NCBI GenBank assembly: GCA_934525325.1 | Contig: CAKSZE010000001.1 | Span: 1 to 64,000 of the forward strand | Reading direction: 5' to 3' | Length of the DNA stretch: 64,000 nucleotides | From: an uncultured Faecalibacterium sp. | Lineage (GTDB): Bacteria > Bacillota > Clostridia > Oscillospirales > Ruminococcaceae | Part shown: piece after piece, positions 54,163 through 61,244 of the stretch | Layout of the letters: each line of letters opens with the position of its first letter | Numbering within the stretch: the first letter of the stretch is position 1 | Notes under the pieces: model-generated | Database searches by the model: none | Seen by the model: only the letters and a program-made list of their open reading frames with translations | What the model was told of the DNA's origin: nothing | Program-made: the position numbers and the translations under genes

Positions 54163-54383
54163 AACGAAGCTATATCGTGCTTTCCTTCCGTACCACATTA
54201 GAAGCTATGGAGTGGGAAAAGCAATGCCATGCCCGACAGGTGCCCGGACGGCTGATCCCGCTGCCGCGGGAGATCTCGGCGGGGTGCGGGCTTGCATGGC
54301 GTATGCTGCCGGAGGACTGGCAAAGCTGGCAGGCAGCGCTGGATCAAACACAGTTTGATAAAGTAACGCCGGTGGAGCAATAA
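54153..54383 (+). CDS. DUF3343 small protein, putative sulfur/selenium carrier
   Basis: 76 residues: RSYIVLSFRTTLEAMEWEK, RLIPLPREISAGCGLAWRM. The phrase PREISAGCG with one conserved cysteine marks the DUF3343 family, often called a putative Se/S carrier. It starts 10 bases inside the desulfurase gene. Small size, lone Cys and position suggest it accepts sulfur or selenium from the desulfurase; that is inference. Confidence 0.8.
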   Translation: MRIKRSYIVLSFRTTLEAMEWEKQCHARQVPGRLIPLPREISAGCGLAWRMLPEDWQSWQAALDQTQFDKVTPVEQ

Positions 54384-54402
54384 CAAAGGGAGAGGGACAC
54401 CA

Positions 54403-55458
54403 ATGATCAGACAAACGCTTGCAGACGTTCTGCAAGGTACAAACCAGACCGGCAGCTATACGCTGGCTACCGTGCTGGAAGGCGAAGAAGCGGGCAGCCA
54501 GCTGCTGCTGCGGGACGGAGATGCCGTGTGGCAGACCCGAAACGCCGAACTTTTGCAGCGTCAGCTTGACGTCCTGCAAGCCTGCACCGCCACGGGCTTT
54601 CTTACACTGGACGGGCAGCGGGTATTTGCCGAGCGCTTTGGTGCAGTGCCGCAACTGGTAGTCTGCGGCGGCGGTCATGTGGCTGCTGCCCTTGTAAAAC
54701 AGGCAAAGCTTCTTGGCCTGCCGGTGCTTGCCATAGATGACCGGGAAGAATTTGCCCAGCAGCTGCGCGCCGCTGGAGCGGATACCGTGCTTTGCGCCCC
54801 CTTTGCACAGGCGATTCAGGATGTGCCCGGCGGGGCAGAGACCTATTTTGCGGTGCTGACCCGCTCCCACGCCTTTGATCTGGATTGCCTGACCCTGATC
54901 CTGCAAAAGCCTGCGGCCTATGTGGGTATGATGGGCAGCCGCGGACGAGCCGCACTGGTGCGCCGTCAGCTGTTGGAGACCGGGCTGGACAGGCAGCGAG
55001 TGGAGTCGCTCTGCGCACCCATCGGCCTTGCCATCGGGGCACAGACGGCTGCGGAGATCGCACTTTCCATTCTGGCGCAGATCGTGCAGGTCAAGAACGC
55101 CCGCCCTCAGACCGAGGGTTATCCCATCGCCTTGCTGGATGCCATGGTGCAGGCAGAAAAAGCCCATACCCCGGCGGTGCTGGCTACCATCGTTGCGCGG
55201 CATGGCTCTACCCCGCGGGATGTGGGTGCAAAAATGCTCATTCTGCCCGATGGCAGTACCGTGGGCAGCGTGGGCGGCGGCATTATGGAGCATTACACGG
55301 TACAGGCTGCTCAGAAGCTGTTGGCACAGACCGCTCCCGCCCTGCAATGCTTACAGCTTTCGGCTGACGGCAAAAACGAGGATGCGGCTGTTGCTGCCTG
55401 TGGCGGCTCCATGGAGGTGCTGTTGCAGACACTTTGCTCCGGGGAGGAAACAAGATGA
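54403..55458 (+). CDS. XdhC-like hydroxylase maturation protein with unusual domain order
   Basis: 351 residues. A Rossmann domain (VVCGGGHVAAALVKQAKLLG near residue 86, to MMGSRGRAA near 180) is the usual C-terminal half of XdhC. The part that normally comes first (TIVARHGSTPRDVGAKMLIL, GSVGGGIMEH) is here at residues ~255-300. The N-terminal 80 residues look like a worn copy of that same part. XdhC proteins insert sulfur into the molybdenum cofactor; here selenium may be the ligand. Stop overlaps the yqeB start. Confidence 0.83.
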   Translation: MIRQTLADVLQGTNQTGSYTLATVLEGEEAGSQLLLRDGDAVWQTRNAELLQRQLDVLQACTATGFLTLDGQRVFAERFGAVPQLVVCGGGHVAAALVKQAKLLGLPVLAIDDREEFAQQLRAAGADTVLCAPFAQAIQDVPGGAETYFAVLTRSHAFDLDCLTLILQKPAAYVGMMGSRGRAALVRRQLLETGLDRQRVESLCAPIGLAIGAQTAAEIALSILAQIVQVKNARPQTEGYPIALLDAMVQAEKAHTPAVLATIVARHGSTPRDVGAKMLILPDGSTVGSVGGGIMEHYTVQAAQKLLAQTAPALQCLQLSADGKNEDAAVAACGGSMEVLLQTLCSGEETR

Positions 55459-56270
55459 AAAAGGACGCTTTGATCATCGTGCGCGGCGGCGGCGACCTTG
55501 CCACCGGTACCATCCACCGGTTGTGGAGCGCCGGGCTGTGGGTGCTGGTATTGGAAACTACAAAACCCGCAGCCATCCGCCGTCAGGTAGCCCTGTGTGA
55601 AGCAGTGTATGAAGGCGAAGCCACTGTCGAAGGGCTGCGTGCTGTCCGCATTGAAGCGTTGGAGCAGGCGCAGTCCGTCTGGGTGCAGGGCGCTGTTCCG
55701 GTGCTCGTTGACCCGGAGGGAGTCTGTATTGCCCGGGCAAAGCCGGAGGTCGTAGTGGACGCCATTCTGGCCAAGCGCAACCTTGGCACCCGCCGGGATA
55801 TGGCACCGCTTACCATCGCCCTTGGTCCCGGCTTTGTGGCCGGGCAGGACGTAGATGCAGTGGTGGAGACCAAGCGCGGCCACCGGCTGGGCAGGATCAT
55901 CCGGGAGGGGAGCGCAATCCCCAATACCGGCATCCCCGGCGTCATCGGCGGGTACGGTGCAGAGCGGGTAATCCATGCACAGGCCACCGGTGTTTTTATG
56001 AATGTGCGTAAAATCGGTGATCTTGTGGAGAAGGGTGAGACCATTGCCACTATCCGAACTCAGGAGGGGGCGGATATTCCGGTCACCGCACAAATTTCCG
56101 GTATCCTGCGCGGACTGCTGCGCAGCGGCTATCCGGTCACACTGGGTTTTAAGATCGCGGATATCGACCCTCGGCGGGAGGAGCTTTCCAACTGCTTTCT
56201 GATCTCGGATAAATCCCGCTGTATCGCCGGCAGTGTACTGGAACTTGTTTGTGCGCAGATGTGGCAGTAA
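55455..56270 (+). CDS. yqeB: YqeB-type selenium-dependent hydroxylase protein
   Basis: 271 residues starting KKDALIIVRGGGDLATGTIHR and containing PLTIALGPGFVAGQDVDAVVET and GIPGVIGGYGAERVIHA, the marks of the YqeB/EF2563 family, which co-occurs with selD and molybdenum hydroxylases. Function unknown; thought to act in maturation of the selenium-containing cofactor. ATG 55455 follows GGGAGG at 55442-55447. Last gene of the operon, followed by a strong terminator. Confidence 0.88.
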   Translation: MKKDALIIVRGGGDLATGTIHRLWSAGLWVLVLETTKPAAIRRQVALCEAVYEGEATVEGLRAVRIEALEQAQSVWVQGAVPVLVDPEGVCIARAKPEVVVDAILAKRNLGTRRDMAPLTIALGPGFVAGQDVDAVVETKRGHRLGRIIREGSAIPNTGIPGVIGGYGAERVIHAQATGVFMNVRKIGDLVEKGETIATIRTQEGADIPVTAQISGILRGLLRSGYPVTLGFKIADIDPRREELSNCFLISDKSRCIAGSVLELVCAQMWQ

Positions 56271-56287
56271 AACCTATATAAAAATAG

Positions 56288-56331
56288 CCCCTGCCGTTTT
56301 GCGGAAAGGTCTGCAAAGCGGCAGGGGTTTT
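56288..56331 (+). terminator. Intrinsic terminator of the selenium/molybdenum operon
   Basis: A 15-bp stem with one wobble (CCCCTGCCGTTTTGC with GCAAAGCGGCAGGGG) and a 10-base loop, then TTTT. AT-rich flanks on the left would allow it to work on the minus strand as well. Confidence 0.88.
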
Positions 56332-56342
56332 ATGGTTCTATG

Positions 56343-56537
56343 TTAGTTGCGGTAGCAGCGATCCTGCCCTACAAGCCAGTTTTCGCACAGGCGCTGGGCT
56401 TCCTCAAGACTACGGCTCTCGCAGTCAAAGAAAGCACCGCGCATAGAACAGTAGGAGTAGTGCACCTTAGGAACACCGTTGCCGTCCTTGAAGCGCTCGT
56501 ACCGTTCTTCACCGGGCATCAGAAAAAGCTGTTCCAT
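56343..56537 (-). CDS. Small uncharacterised protein, 64 residues
   Basis: I do not recognise this protein. Starting MEQLFLMPGEERYERFKDG, it contains HYSYCSMRGAFFDCESRSLEEAQ and ends CENWLVGQDRCYRN, with four cysteines and no membrane segment. AAGGAGAAGG lies just before the start at 56537. It ends 12 bases from the terminator at 56288-56331, which could also serve it. The good ribosome binding site and compact, charged composition make it a likely real gene. Confidence 0.6.
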   Translation of the reverse strand: MEQLFLMPGEERYERFKDGNGVPKVHYSYCSMRGAFFDCESRSLEEAQRLCENWLVGQDRCYRN

Positions 56538-56698
56538 GGGTTCCTTCTCCTTTGTTTTCAAGCAGTCCAAACGGCCGCCGGGCGGCGGCACACAACGCTT
56601 GCTATTGTATCACGATGGAGATCGGTTTGCTATGGTCTTTTTATCCAAAGATACGCCGCTTTTTTCTCTGCGGTTGTGGCAAAGAAGGGCTTGACAAA

Positions 56699-57202
56699 TC
56701 ATTCGTGCAAACTGCGTTCCTTTTCCAGCGCTGCTTTCATGCCGTGGATACGCCCCAGTGCATAGGAGAGCATCGCTGCGCACAACAGGTTCAGCCAGCC
56801 GTAGCGAGCCTGATTCAGAGAGTTTGTTACGCCCATGATCAGGTTTGCCAGACAGATCAGGGAAAGCATCCGGTCGATGCGGCTCAGGTGCGTCAGGCGG
56901 GAGTCGATATCTGAGAGCAGTTCAAAACTGCCAAGCTCCGCTTTCCGCCGGAAGTACACCCAGTTGACACAACCGCCGATATACTCCGCTCTCAGTTCCT
57001 TTACAAAAGCACGGTAATCGCTGCTGGGGTTCATCTCCAAACGGATGATATACTCGCCCGGTTCGCAGCGCACAAATGTATAGAAAGAAAACCCGGTGTT
57101 GTCCAGCACCCAGCCATCTTGTGCCATCTCGTTCAGCCAGCGCTCTTCTTTTTCAAAATCCCACACAAAGAAAAGCTTGAAAACGGTTTTCTTTTCACTC
57201 AT
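56699..57202 (-). CDS. DUF2812 membrane protein
   Basis: 167 residues: KLFFVWDFEKEERWLNEMAQDGW at the start is the DUF2812 signature, followed by a soluble part and a C-terminal pair of membrane segments (about 108-150). In Firmicutes this family is usually encoded right after a PadR-type regulator, as here, where the two genes overlap by 4 bases. Role unknown; a membrane stress or drug response is a fair guess from the regulator type. Confidence 0.83.
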   Translation of the reverse strand: MSEKKTVFKLFFVWDFEKEERWLNEMAQDGWVLDNTGFSFYTFVRCEPGEYIIRLEMNPSSDYRAFVKELRAEYIGGCVNWVYFRRKAELGSFELLSDIDSRLTHLSRIDRMLSLICLANLIMGVTNSLNQARYGWLNLLCAAMLSYALGRIHGMKAALEKERSLHE

Positions 57203-57516
57203 AAGGTTTCCTCCTTCAGGATGCTCTCACCATTGGCCACAAGCTGCTGCAAGCGGGCAAGCTCGTGCTTTAAGACTTGTACGCCCTCTGCGGTAAGCTG
57301 ATATTCCTTTTTGCGGCTGCCGCTCTCGGCGGGCAGGGGACGGATCCAGCCTTTTTCGCACAGAGAGGTCAAGGCACCATACAGTGTCCCGGCGGCAAGA
57401 TGGACTCTGCCCCCGGAAAGCTGCTCCGTCTGTTGCATGATGCCATAGCCGTGCTGCGGATGGTAAAGAGATAACAGGATATAATAGGTCGATTCGGTCA
57501 ATGCAAGGTTTTCCAT
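57199..57516 (-). CDS. PadR-family transcriptional regulator
   Basis: 105 residues of winged-helix type: LTESTYYILLSLYHPQHGYGIMQQTEQLSGGRV, LAAGTLYGALTSLCEKGWI, KKEYQLTAEG. These match small PadR (subfamily 2) repressors. The start at 57516 is preferred to the ATG at 57531 because GGAG (57529-57526) lies 9 bases upstream of it. The region upstream has a promoter overlaid by inverted repeats, so it probably represses itself together with the DUF2812 gene. Confidence 0.88.
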   Translation of the reverse strand: MENLALTESTYYILLSLYHPQHGYGIMQQTEQLSGGRVHLAAGTLYGALTSLCEKGWIRPLPAESGSRKKEYQLTAEGVQVLKHELARLQQLVANGESILKEETL

Positions 57517-57562
57517 ACTGAAATACTCCATGGATTCTATCGAGCGTCTTTATAACGGAAAC

Positions 57563-57609
57563 CGATATATCGTGCTTAAAGTATATCGCCTCACGATATA
57601 CTTTGTCAA
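57563..57609 (-). promoter_or_regulatory. Promoter and PadR operator
   Basis: On the minus strand, TTGACA (57609-57604) and TATACT (57585-57580) are 18 bases apart. A perfect inverted repeat AGTATATCG-N5-CGATATACT (57580-57602) fills the space from just inside the -35 through the -10, and a second palindrome CGATATATCG (57563-57572) lies just downstream. This is a typical repressor layout. Confidence 0.72.
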
Positions 57610-57703
57610 GCGTTTTCAGAAAAAAGCCATCAAAAAGCTTTAAAACACAGTTCGTATGGAAAAACCGATGGAACACGAGAAAATATTTTGTGCACTTTTC
57701 ATA

Positions 57704-57733
57704 GTTTTCTTCTGAAGATTTTGGTGGTACAAT
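57704..57733 (+). promoter_or_regulatory. Possible promoter for phoH
   Basis: TACAAT at 57728-57733 with a weak -35 (GTTTTC) 18 bases upstream, 35 bases before the phoH start. Confidence 0.45.
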
Positions 57734-57768
57734 ATAGTCATCAAATTCTGCAATTCGGGAGGAGCTCC

Positions 57769-58764
57769 ATGGCGGAAAAGTGTATTGAACTGGACAGTGT
57801 AGAGATCGCAGCGGCTGTTTTTGGCAACTGTGACCGGAATATTCGCTTATTGGAAAAAGAGTTTTCTGTTACCGCTGTCTGCCGCGGCACACAGCTGCGC
57901 ATTTCCGGCGAGCCTGCCAATGTGGCGGCAGCGAACCGCGCTGTGGAGGGAATGCTTCTTCTGATCGAGAACCGCACGCCGCTGGAAGATCAGACGGTGC
58001 ACTACTGCATCAGTCTGGCGCACGATGGCGCGGAGAAGCGGGTAAAGGAACTGACCGAAGATTTTGTTACCGTTACGGTCAAGGGTCGTCCGATCCGCCC
58101 CAAAACACTGGGACAGAAGGAGTACCTGAGCGCCATCCGCTCCAATGCCATTACCTTCGGTGTCGGCCCGGCGGGTACCGGCAAGACCTATCTGGCCGTT
58201 GCCATGGCGGTAAAAGCCTTCAAGGCCAAGGAGGTATCCCGCATCATCCTGACCCGTCCGGCGGTGGAGGCAGGCGAGAAGCTGGGGTTTCTGCCCGGCG
58301 ACCTGCAGCAGAAGGTAGACCCCTATCTGCGGCCGCTGTACGACGGTCTGTTTGATATGCTGGGCGCAGAGACCTACGAGCGACTAGTGGAAAAGCAGAT
58401 CATAGAGGTTGCTCCGCTGGCCTATATGCGTGGACGTACACTGGATGATTCCTTTATCATTCTGGACGAGGCGCAGAACACCACCCCGGAGCAGATGAAA
58501 ATGTTCCTTACCCGTATGGGTGTGGGCTCCAAGGTGGTCGTTACCGGCGATGTGACCCAGATCGATCTGCCGGGCAGCACCCGCAGCGGTCTGGTGGACG
58601 CGCTGAAGGTGCTGAAGGATGTAAAAGGCATTGCCCAGTGCTACTTTACCGATAAGGACGTTGTGCGTCACCGGCTGGTGCAGGAGATCGTAAAGGCTTA
58701 CGAGCGCGCTGCCCATCCGGCTGCCGAAGCGGAAAATAAAGAAAACAAAAAGAATTTTAAATAA
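57769..58764 (+). CDS. phoH: PhoH-family ATPase
   Basis: 331 residues: an N-terminal KH-like part (FGNCDRNIRLLEKEF, LRISGEPANVAAANRAVEG) and the PhoH ATPase domain with Walker A GVGPAGTGKTYLAVA (near 147) and Walker B SFIILDEAQNTTPEQMK. It is thought to act on RNA, and its usual partner is ybeY, which follows. ATG 57769 follows GGGAGGAG. Despite the name, the phosphate link is not general. Confidence 0.94.
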   Translation: MAEKCIELDSVEIAAAVFGNCDRNIRLLEKEFSVTAVCRGTQLRISGEPANVAAANRAVEGMLLLIENRTPLEDQTVHYCISLAHDGAEKRVKELTEDFVTVTVKGRPIRPKTLGQKEYLSAIRSNAITFGVGPAGTGKTYLAVAMAVKAFKAKEVSRIILTRPAVEAGEKLGFLPGDLQQKVDPYLRPLYDGLFDMLGAETYERLVEKQIIEVAPLAYMRGRTLDDSFIILDEAQNTTPEQMKMFLTRMGVGSKVVVTGDVTQIDLPGSTRSGLVDALKVLKDVKGIAQCYFTDKDVVRHRLVQEIVKAYERAAHPAAEAENKENKKNFK

Positions 58765-58787
58765 CCCTTTGAAAGGAGTGGACCGAT

Positions 58788-59279
58788 ATGTCCAACAAAG
58801 TTTTGATCACCAACTCCCAGAAAGCTGTCAAGGTGCCCTCTGGGCTTCGCATCCTCATCCGCCGCGCCTGCAACGCTGTGTTGGAGTATGAGCATTTTGA
58901 CCGTCCCGCAGAGATCAGCGTTACCTTTGTGGACAACGCTGCCATTGCCGAGCTGAACAACCAGTACCGCAACAAGCCCATGCCCACCGATGTGCTGAGC
59001 TTTCCTCTGGGTGAGGACGGCAAGTATGATATCGACGAGAACAACGGCTGCATGATGCTGGGCGATATCGTCATCAGCATGGAGCGCGCCATGGAGCAGG
59101 CCAATCTGTATGGGCATCCGCTGCAGCGGGAGGTGGCTTTTCTGACCGTCCACTCCATGCTGCATCTGCTGGGCTACGACCACGAAAACGGCGGTCTGGA
59201 AGCCATGCGTATGCGGGAAAAGGAAGAGGCTGTGCTGCTGCAGCTGGGTCTGCCCCGCACAGTCAGCTACACGGAATGA
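58788..59279 (+). CDS. ybeY: Endoribonuclease YbeY
   Basis: Single-strand RNase involved in 16S rRNA 3' end processing and ribosome quality control. 163 residues with the metal site HSMLHLLGYDHE (three His in HxxxHxxxxxDH) and the family sequence NKPMPTDVLSFPL. GAAAGGAG precedes ATG 58788. Phylogenetic order phoH-ybeY-era is standard, though the dgkA and cdd genes often found between ybeY and era are missing here. Confidence 0.95.
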   Translation: MSNKVLITNSQKAVKVPSGLRILIRRACNAVLEYEHFDRPAEISVTFVDNAAIAELNNQYRNKPMPTDVLSFPLGEDGKYDIDENNGCMMLGDIVISMERAMEQANLYGHPLQREVAFLTVHSMLHLLGYDHENGGLEAMRMREKEEAVLLQLGLPRTVSYTE

Positions 59280-59325
59280 TATCCCTTCACTGCAACAGAA
59301 CATAAAAACAAGACAGGAGTTCGCT

Positions 59326-60261
59326 TTGAGTACTACAACACCCGTTCAGGAGCATTACGACACCTCCTCTGTATTCGTTGCTGTCATCGGACGGCCGAAC
59401 GTGGGCAAATCCAGCCTGACGAACCTCTTGGTCGGCGAGAAGGTGGCAATCGTCACCTCCAAGCCTCAGACCACCCGCACCCGCATTACCGGCGTGATCA
59501 CCCGTGGTCCGCTGCAATATGTGCTGCTGGACACCCCCGGTGTGCACAAGGCGCACAACAAGCTGGGCAAGCGCATGGATAAGACCGCCAGCGATTCCAT
59601 TGCGGATGTGGATGTTTCCATGATGCTGTTCGAGCCCTACGGTGCGCTGAACGAATCCGAGATGGTATTGGTGGAGGCTCTGCACCGCAGCGGCCCGGCT
59701 ATTGCGGTCATCAACAAGACTGATCTTGTGAAAGATCCTGCCGACTTGGAAGCCCGCAAGGCAGAGCTGAAGGCGCTTGGCGTGTTTGACGAGATCTACA
59801 CCATCAGTGTGCGCAACAAAGAGGGCAGTGAGGAACTGTTCGATGCTCTGAGCCGCTACGCCGTGGAAGGCCCCCATTACTTTGATGACGATGCCTACAC
59901 CGATATGCCGGAAAAAGAGCTTGTGGCCGAGGTCATCCGCGAAAAGGCGCTGCTCTTTATGCGGGACGAGATCCCGCACGGTATTGCAGTAGTGGTGGAG
60001 CGCTTTAAGGAGCGCCCGGGCACAGACCTGATCGACATTGACGTGAACATCTACTGCGAGCGGGAGAGCCACAAGGGCATGGTCATCGGCAAGGGCGGTG
60101 CGATGCTCAAAAAGATCGCCAGTGCTGCCCGCACCGACTGCGAGGAGTTTCTGGGCTGCCGGGTCAACCTGCAGTGCTGGGTCAAGGTAAAATCCGACTG
60201 GCGGGACAACGAATTTTTGCTGAACAACTTCGGCTTCAAGCAGAATTCCTCCAACCGCTGA
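59326..60261 (+). CDS. era: GTPase Era
   Basis: Binds the 3' end of 16S rRNA and checks 30S assembly. 311 residues: GTPase domain with G1 GRPNVGKSSL, G3 DTPGVH and G4 NKTD, followed by a type II KH domain with VIGKGGAMLKKIASAAR. Start is TTG 59326, with CAGGAG 7 bases upstream; no ATG is suitable. Followed by yqzL and recO as in Bacillus. Confidence 0.96.
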   Translation: MSTTTPVQEHYDTSSVFVAVIGRPNVGKSSLTNLLVGEKVAIVTSKPQTTRTRITGVITRGPLQYVLLDTPGVHKAHNKLGKRMDKTASDSIADVDVSMMLFEPYGALNESEMVLVEALHRSGPAIAVINKTDLVKDPADLEARKAELKALGVFDEIYTISVRNKEGSEELFDALSRYAVEGPHYFDDDAYTDMPEKELVAEVIREKALLFMRDEIPHGIAVVVERFKERPGTDLIDIDVNIYCERESHKGMVIGKGGAMLKKIASAARTDCEEFLGCRVNLQCWVKVKSDWRDNEFLLNNFGFKQNSSNR

Positions 60262-60364
60262 GCACTGCCAAAGCAGGACAGTTTTCCCTTGTATGCTGTG
60301 CTAGAATCAGGCTGACACTATAACAAAAGCAGCCTGTGCACAGGAAAGGGAAGGAGTGCTGAAG

Positions 60365-60529
60365 ATGGATGCTGCCGCAAGCTGGCAGGCCTTTGCCTGC
60401 ACGGGGAATATTCTCCGGTATCTCGATTACAAACAACTGGTGCAGCTGCCCGCCGAGCATCCGGCAGGAGAAACGGACGATGGAACCATTTGTGACCATG
60501 GGTCTGGTACTGAAGGAGACCCGTTATAG
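60365..60529 (+). CDS. yqzL: YqzL-family small protein
   Basis: A 54-residue gene: MDAAASWQAFACTGNILRYL, then DYKQLVQLPAEHP and an acidic tail. The pattern W-x2-F-x2-TGN-x3-YL-x-YK matches what I know of the YqzL family, whose gene lies between era and recO in Bacillus. AAGGAG at 60351-60356 is 8 bases before ATG 60365, an excellent site. The last 50 bases overlap recO in another frame. Family members are usually about 45-48 residues, so the tail is longer here. Function unknown. Confidence 0.75.
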   Translation: MDAAASWQAFACTGNILRYLDYKQLVQLPAEHPAGETDDGTICDHGSGTEGDPL

Positions 60530-61229
60530 AGAAGCAGATCGTATTCTGACGATCCTCACCCCGAAGCTGGGTGTGATCACGGCAATGGCTGCAAACAGTC
60601 TGCGGCTGAAAAGCAAGCTGTTCAGCGCCTGCGGGCTGTTCTGCTATTCAGAGTTTACACTTGTGCCCGGGCGCAATATGTATACTGTGCGGGAAGCTGA
60701 GGTACAGAACATCTTCCATGGCGTTTCCTCCTCCATTGAAGGGGTGAGCCTTGCCATGTATCTTACCGAGTTGGCTGCGGCACTTTCGCCTACCGGAGAG
60801 GAAGCAGCCCGGGAACTGCGGCTGGTGCTGAACAGTTTGTATATGATCAGCGAGCACCGCACCGACCTGCGGGTGATCAAGGCGGTATTTGAGCTGCGTA
60901 CCATGAGCGAGTGCGGCTTTATGCCGCAGCTGGTCTGCTGCCGGGACTGCGGCACCTATGATGAAGGGGATGCCTTTTATCTGGACGCACAGGAAGGGCA
61001 TCTGCTCTGTGCATCCTGTGCGGCAAAGGCAGGCAAGAACTGCAATCTGGACAAAGCTGCGCTGTTTGCACTGCGCCACATCTGCTTGGTAGAGGACAAA
61101 AAAATATTTGCATTCAAGATCTCTGTGGGCAGTCTGGCAAAGCTTTCCGCAGTGGCTGAAAACTATGCCCTGACGCATCTGGATAAGCCGCTGAAAAGTT
61201 ATGCCTTTTTGAAAAGCGTGCTGCCCTGA
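60480..61229 (+). CDS. recO: DNA repair protein RecO
   Basis: Loads RecA at gaps with RecF and RecR. 249 residues: OB fold at the start (GLVLKETRYREADRILTILTP), helical middle, and a zinc site made of CCRDCGTYDE and CASC near residues 148-180. ATG 60480 follows CAGGAG at 60465-60470. The start lies within yqzL, suggesting coupled translation. mutS2 follows after 15 bases. Confidence 0.94.
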   Translation: MEPFVTMGLVLKETRYREADRILTILTPKLGVITAMAANSLRLKSKLFSACGLFCYSEFTLVPGRNMYTVREAEVQNIFHGVSSSIEGVSLAMYLTELAAALSPTGEEAARELRLVLNSLYMISEHRTDLRVIKAVFELRTMSECGFMPQLVCCRDCGTYDEGDAFYLDAQEGHLLCASCAAKAGKNCNLDKAALFALRHICLVEDKKIFAFKISVGSLAKLSAVAENYALTHLDKPLKSYAFLKSVLP

Positions 61230-61244
61230 CCAAAAAGGAACAGT

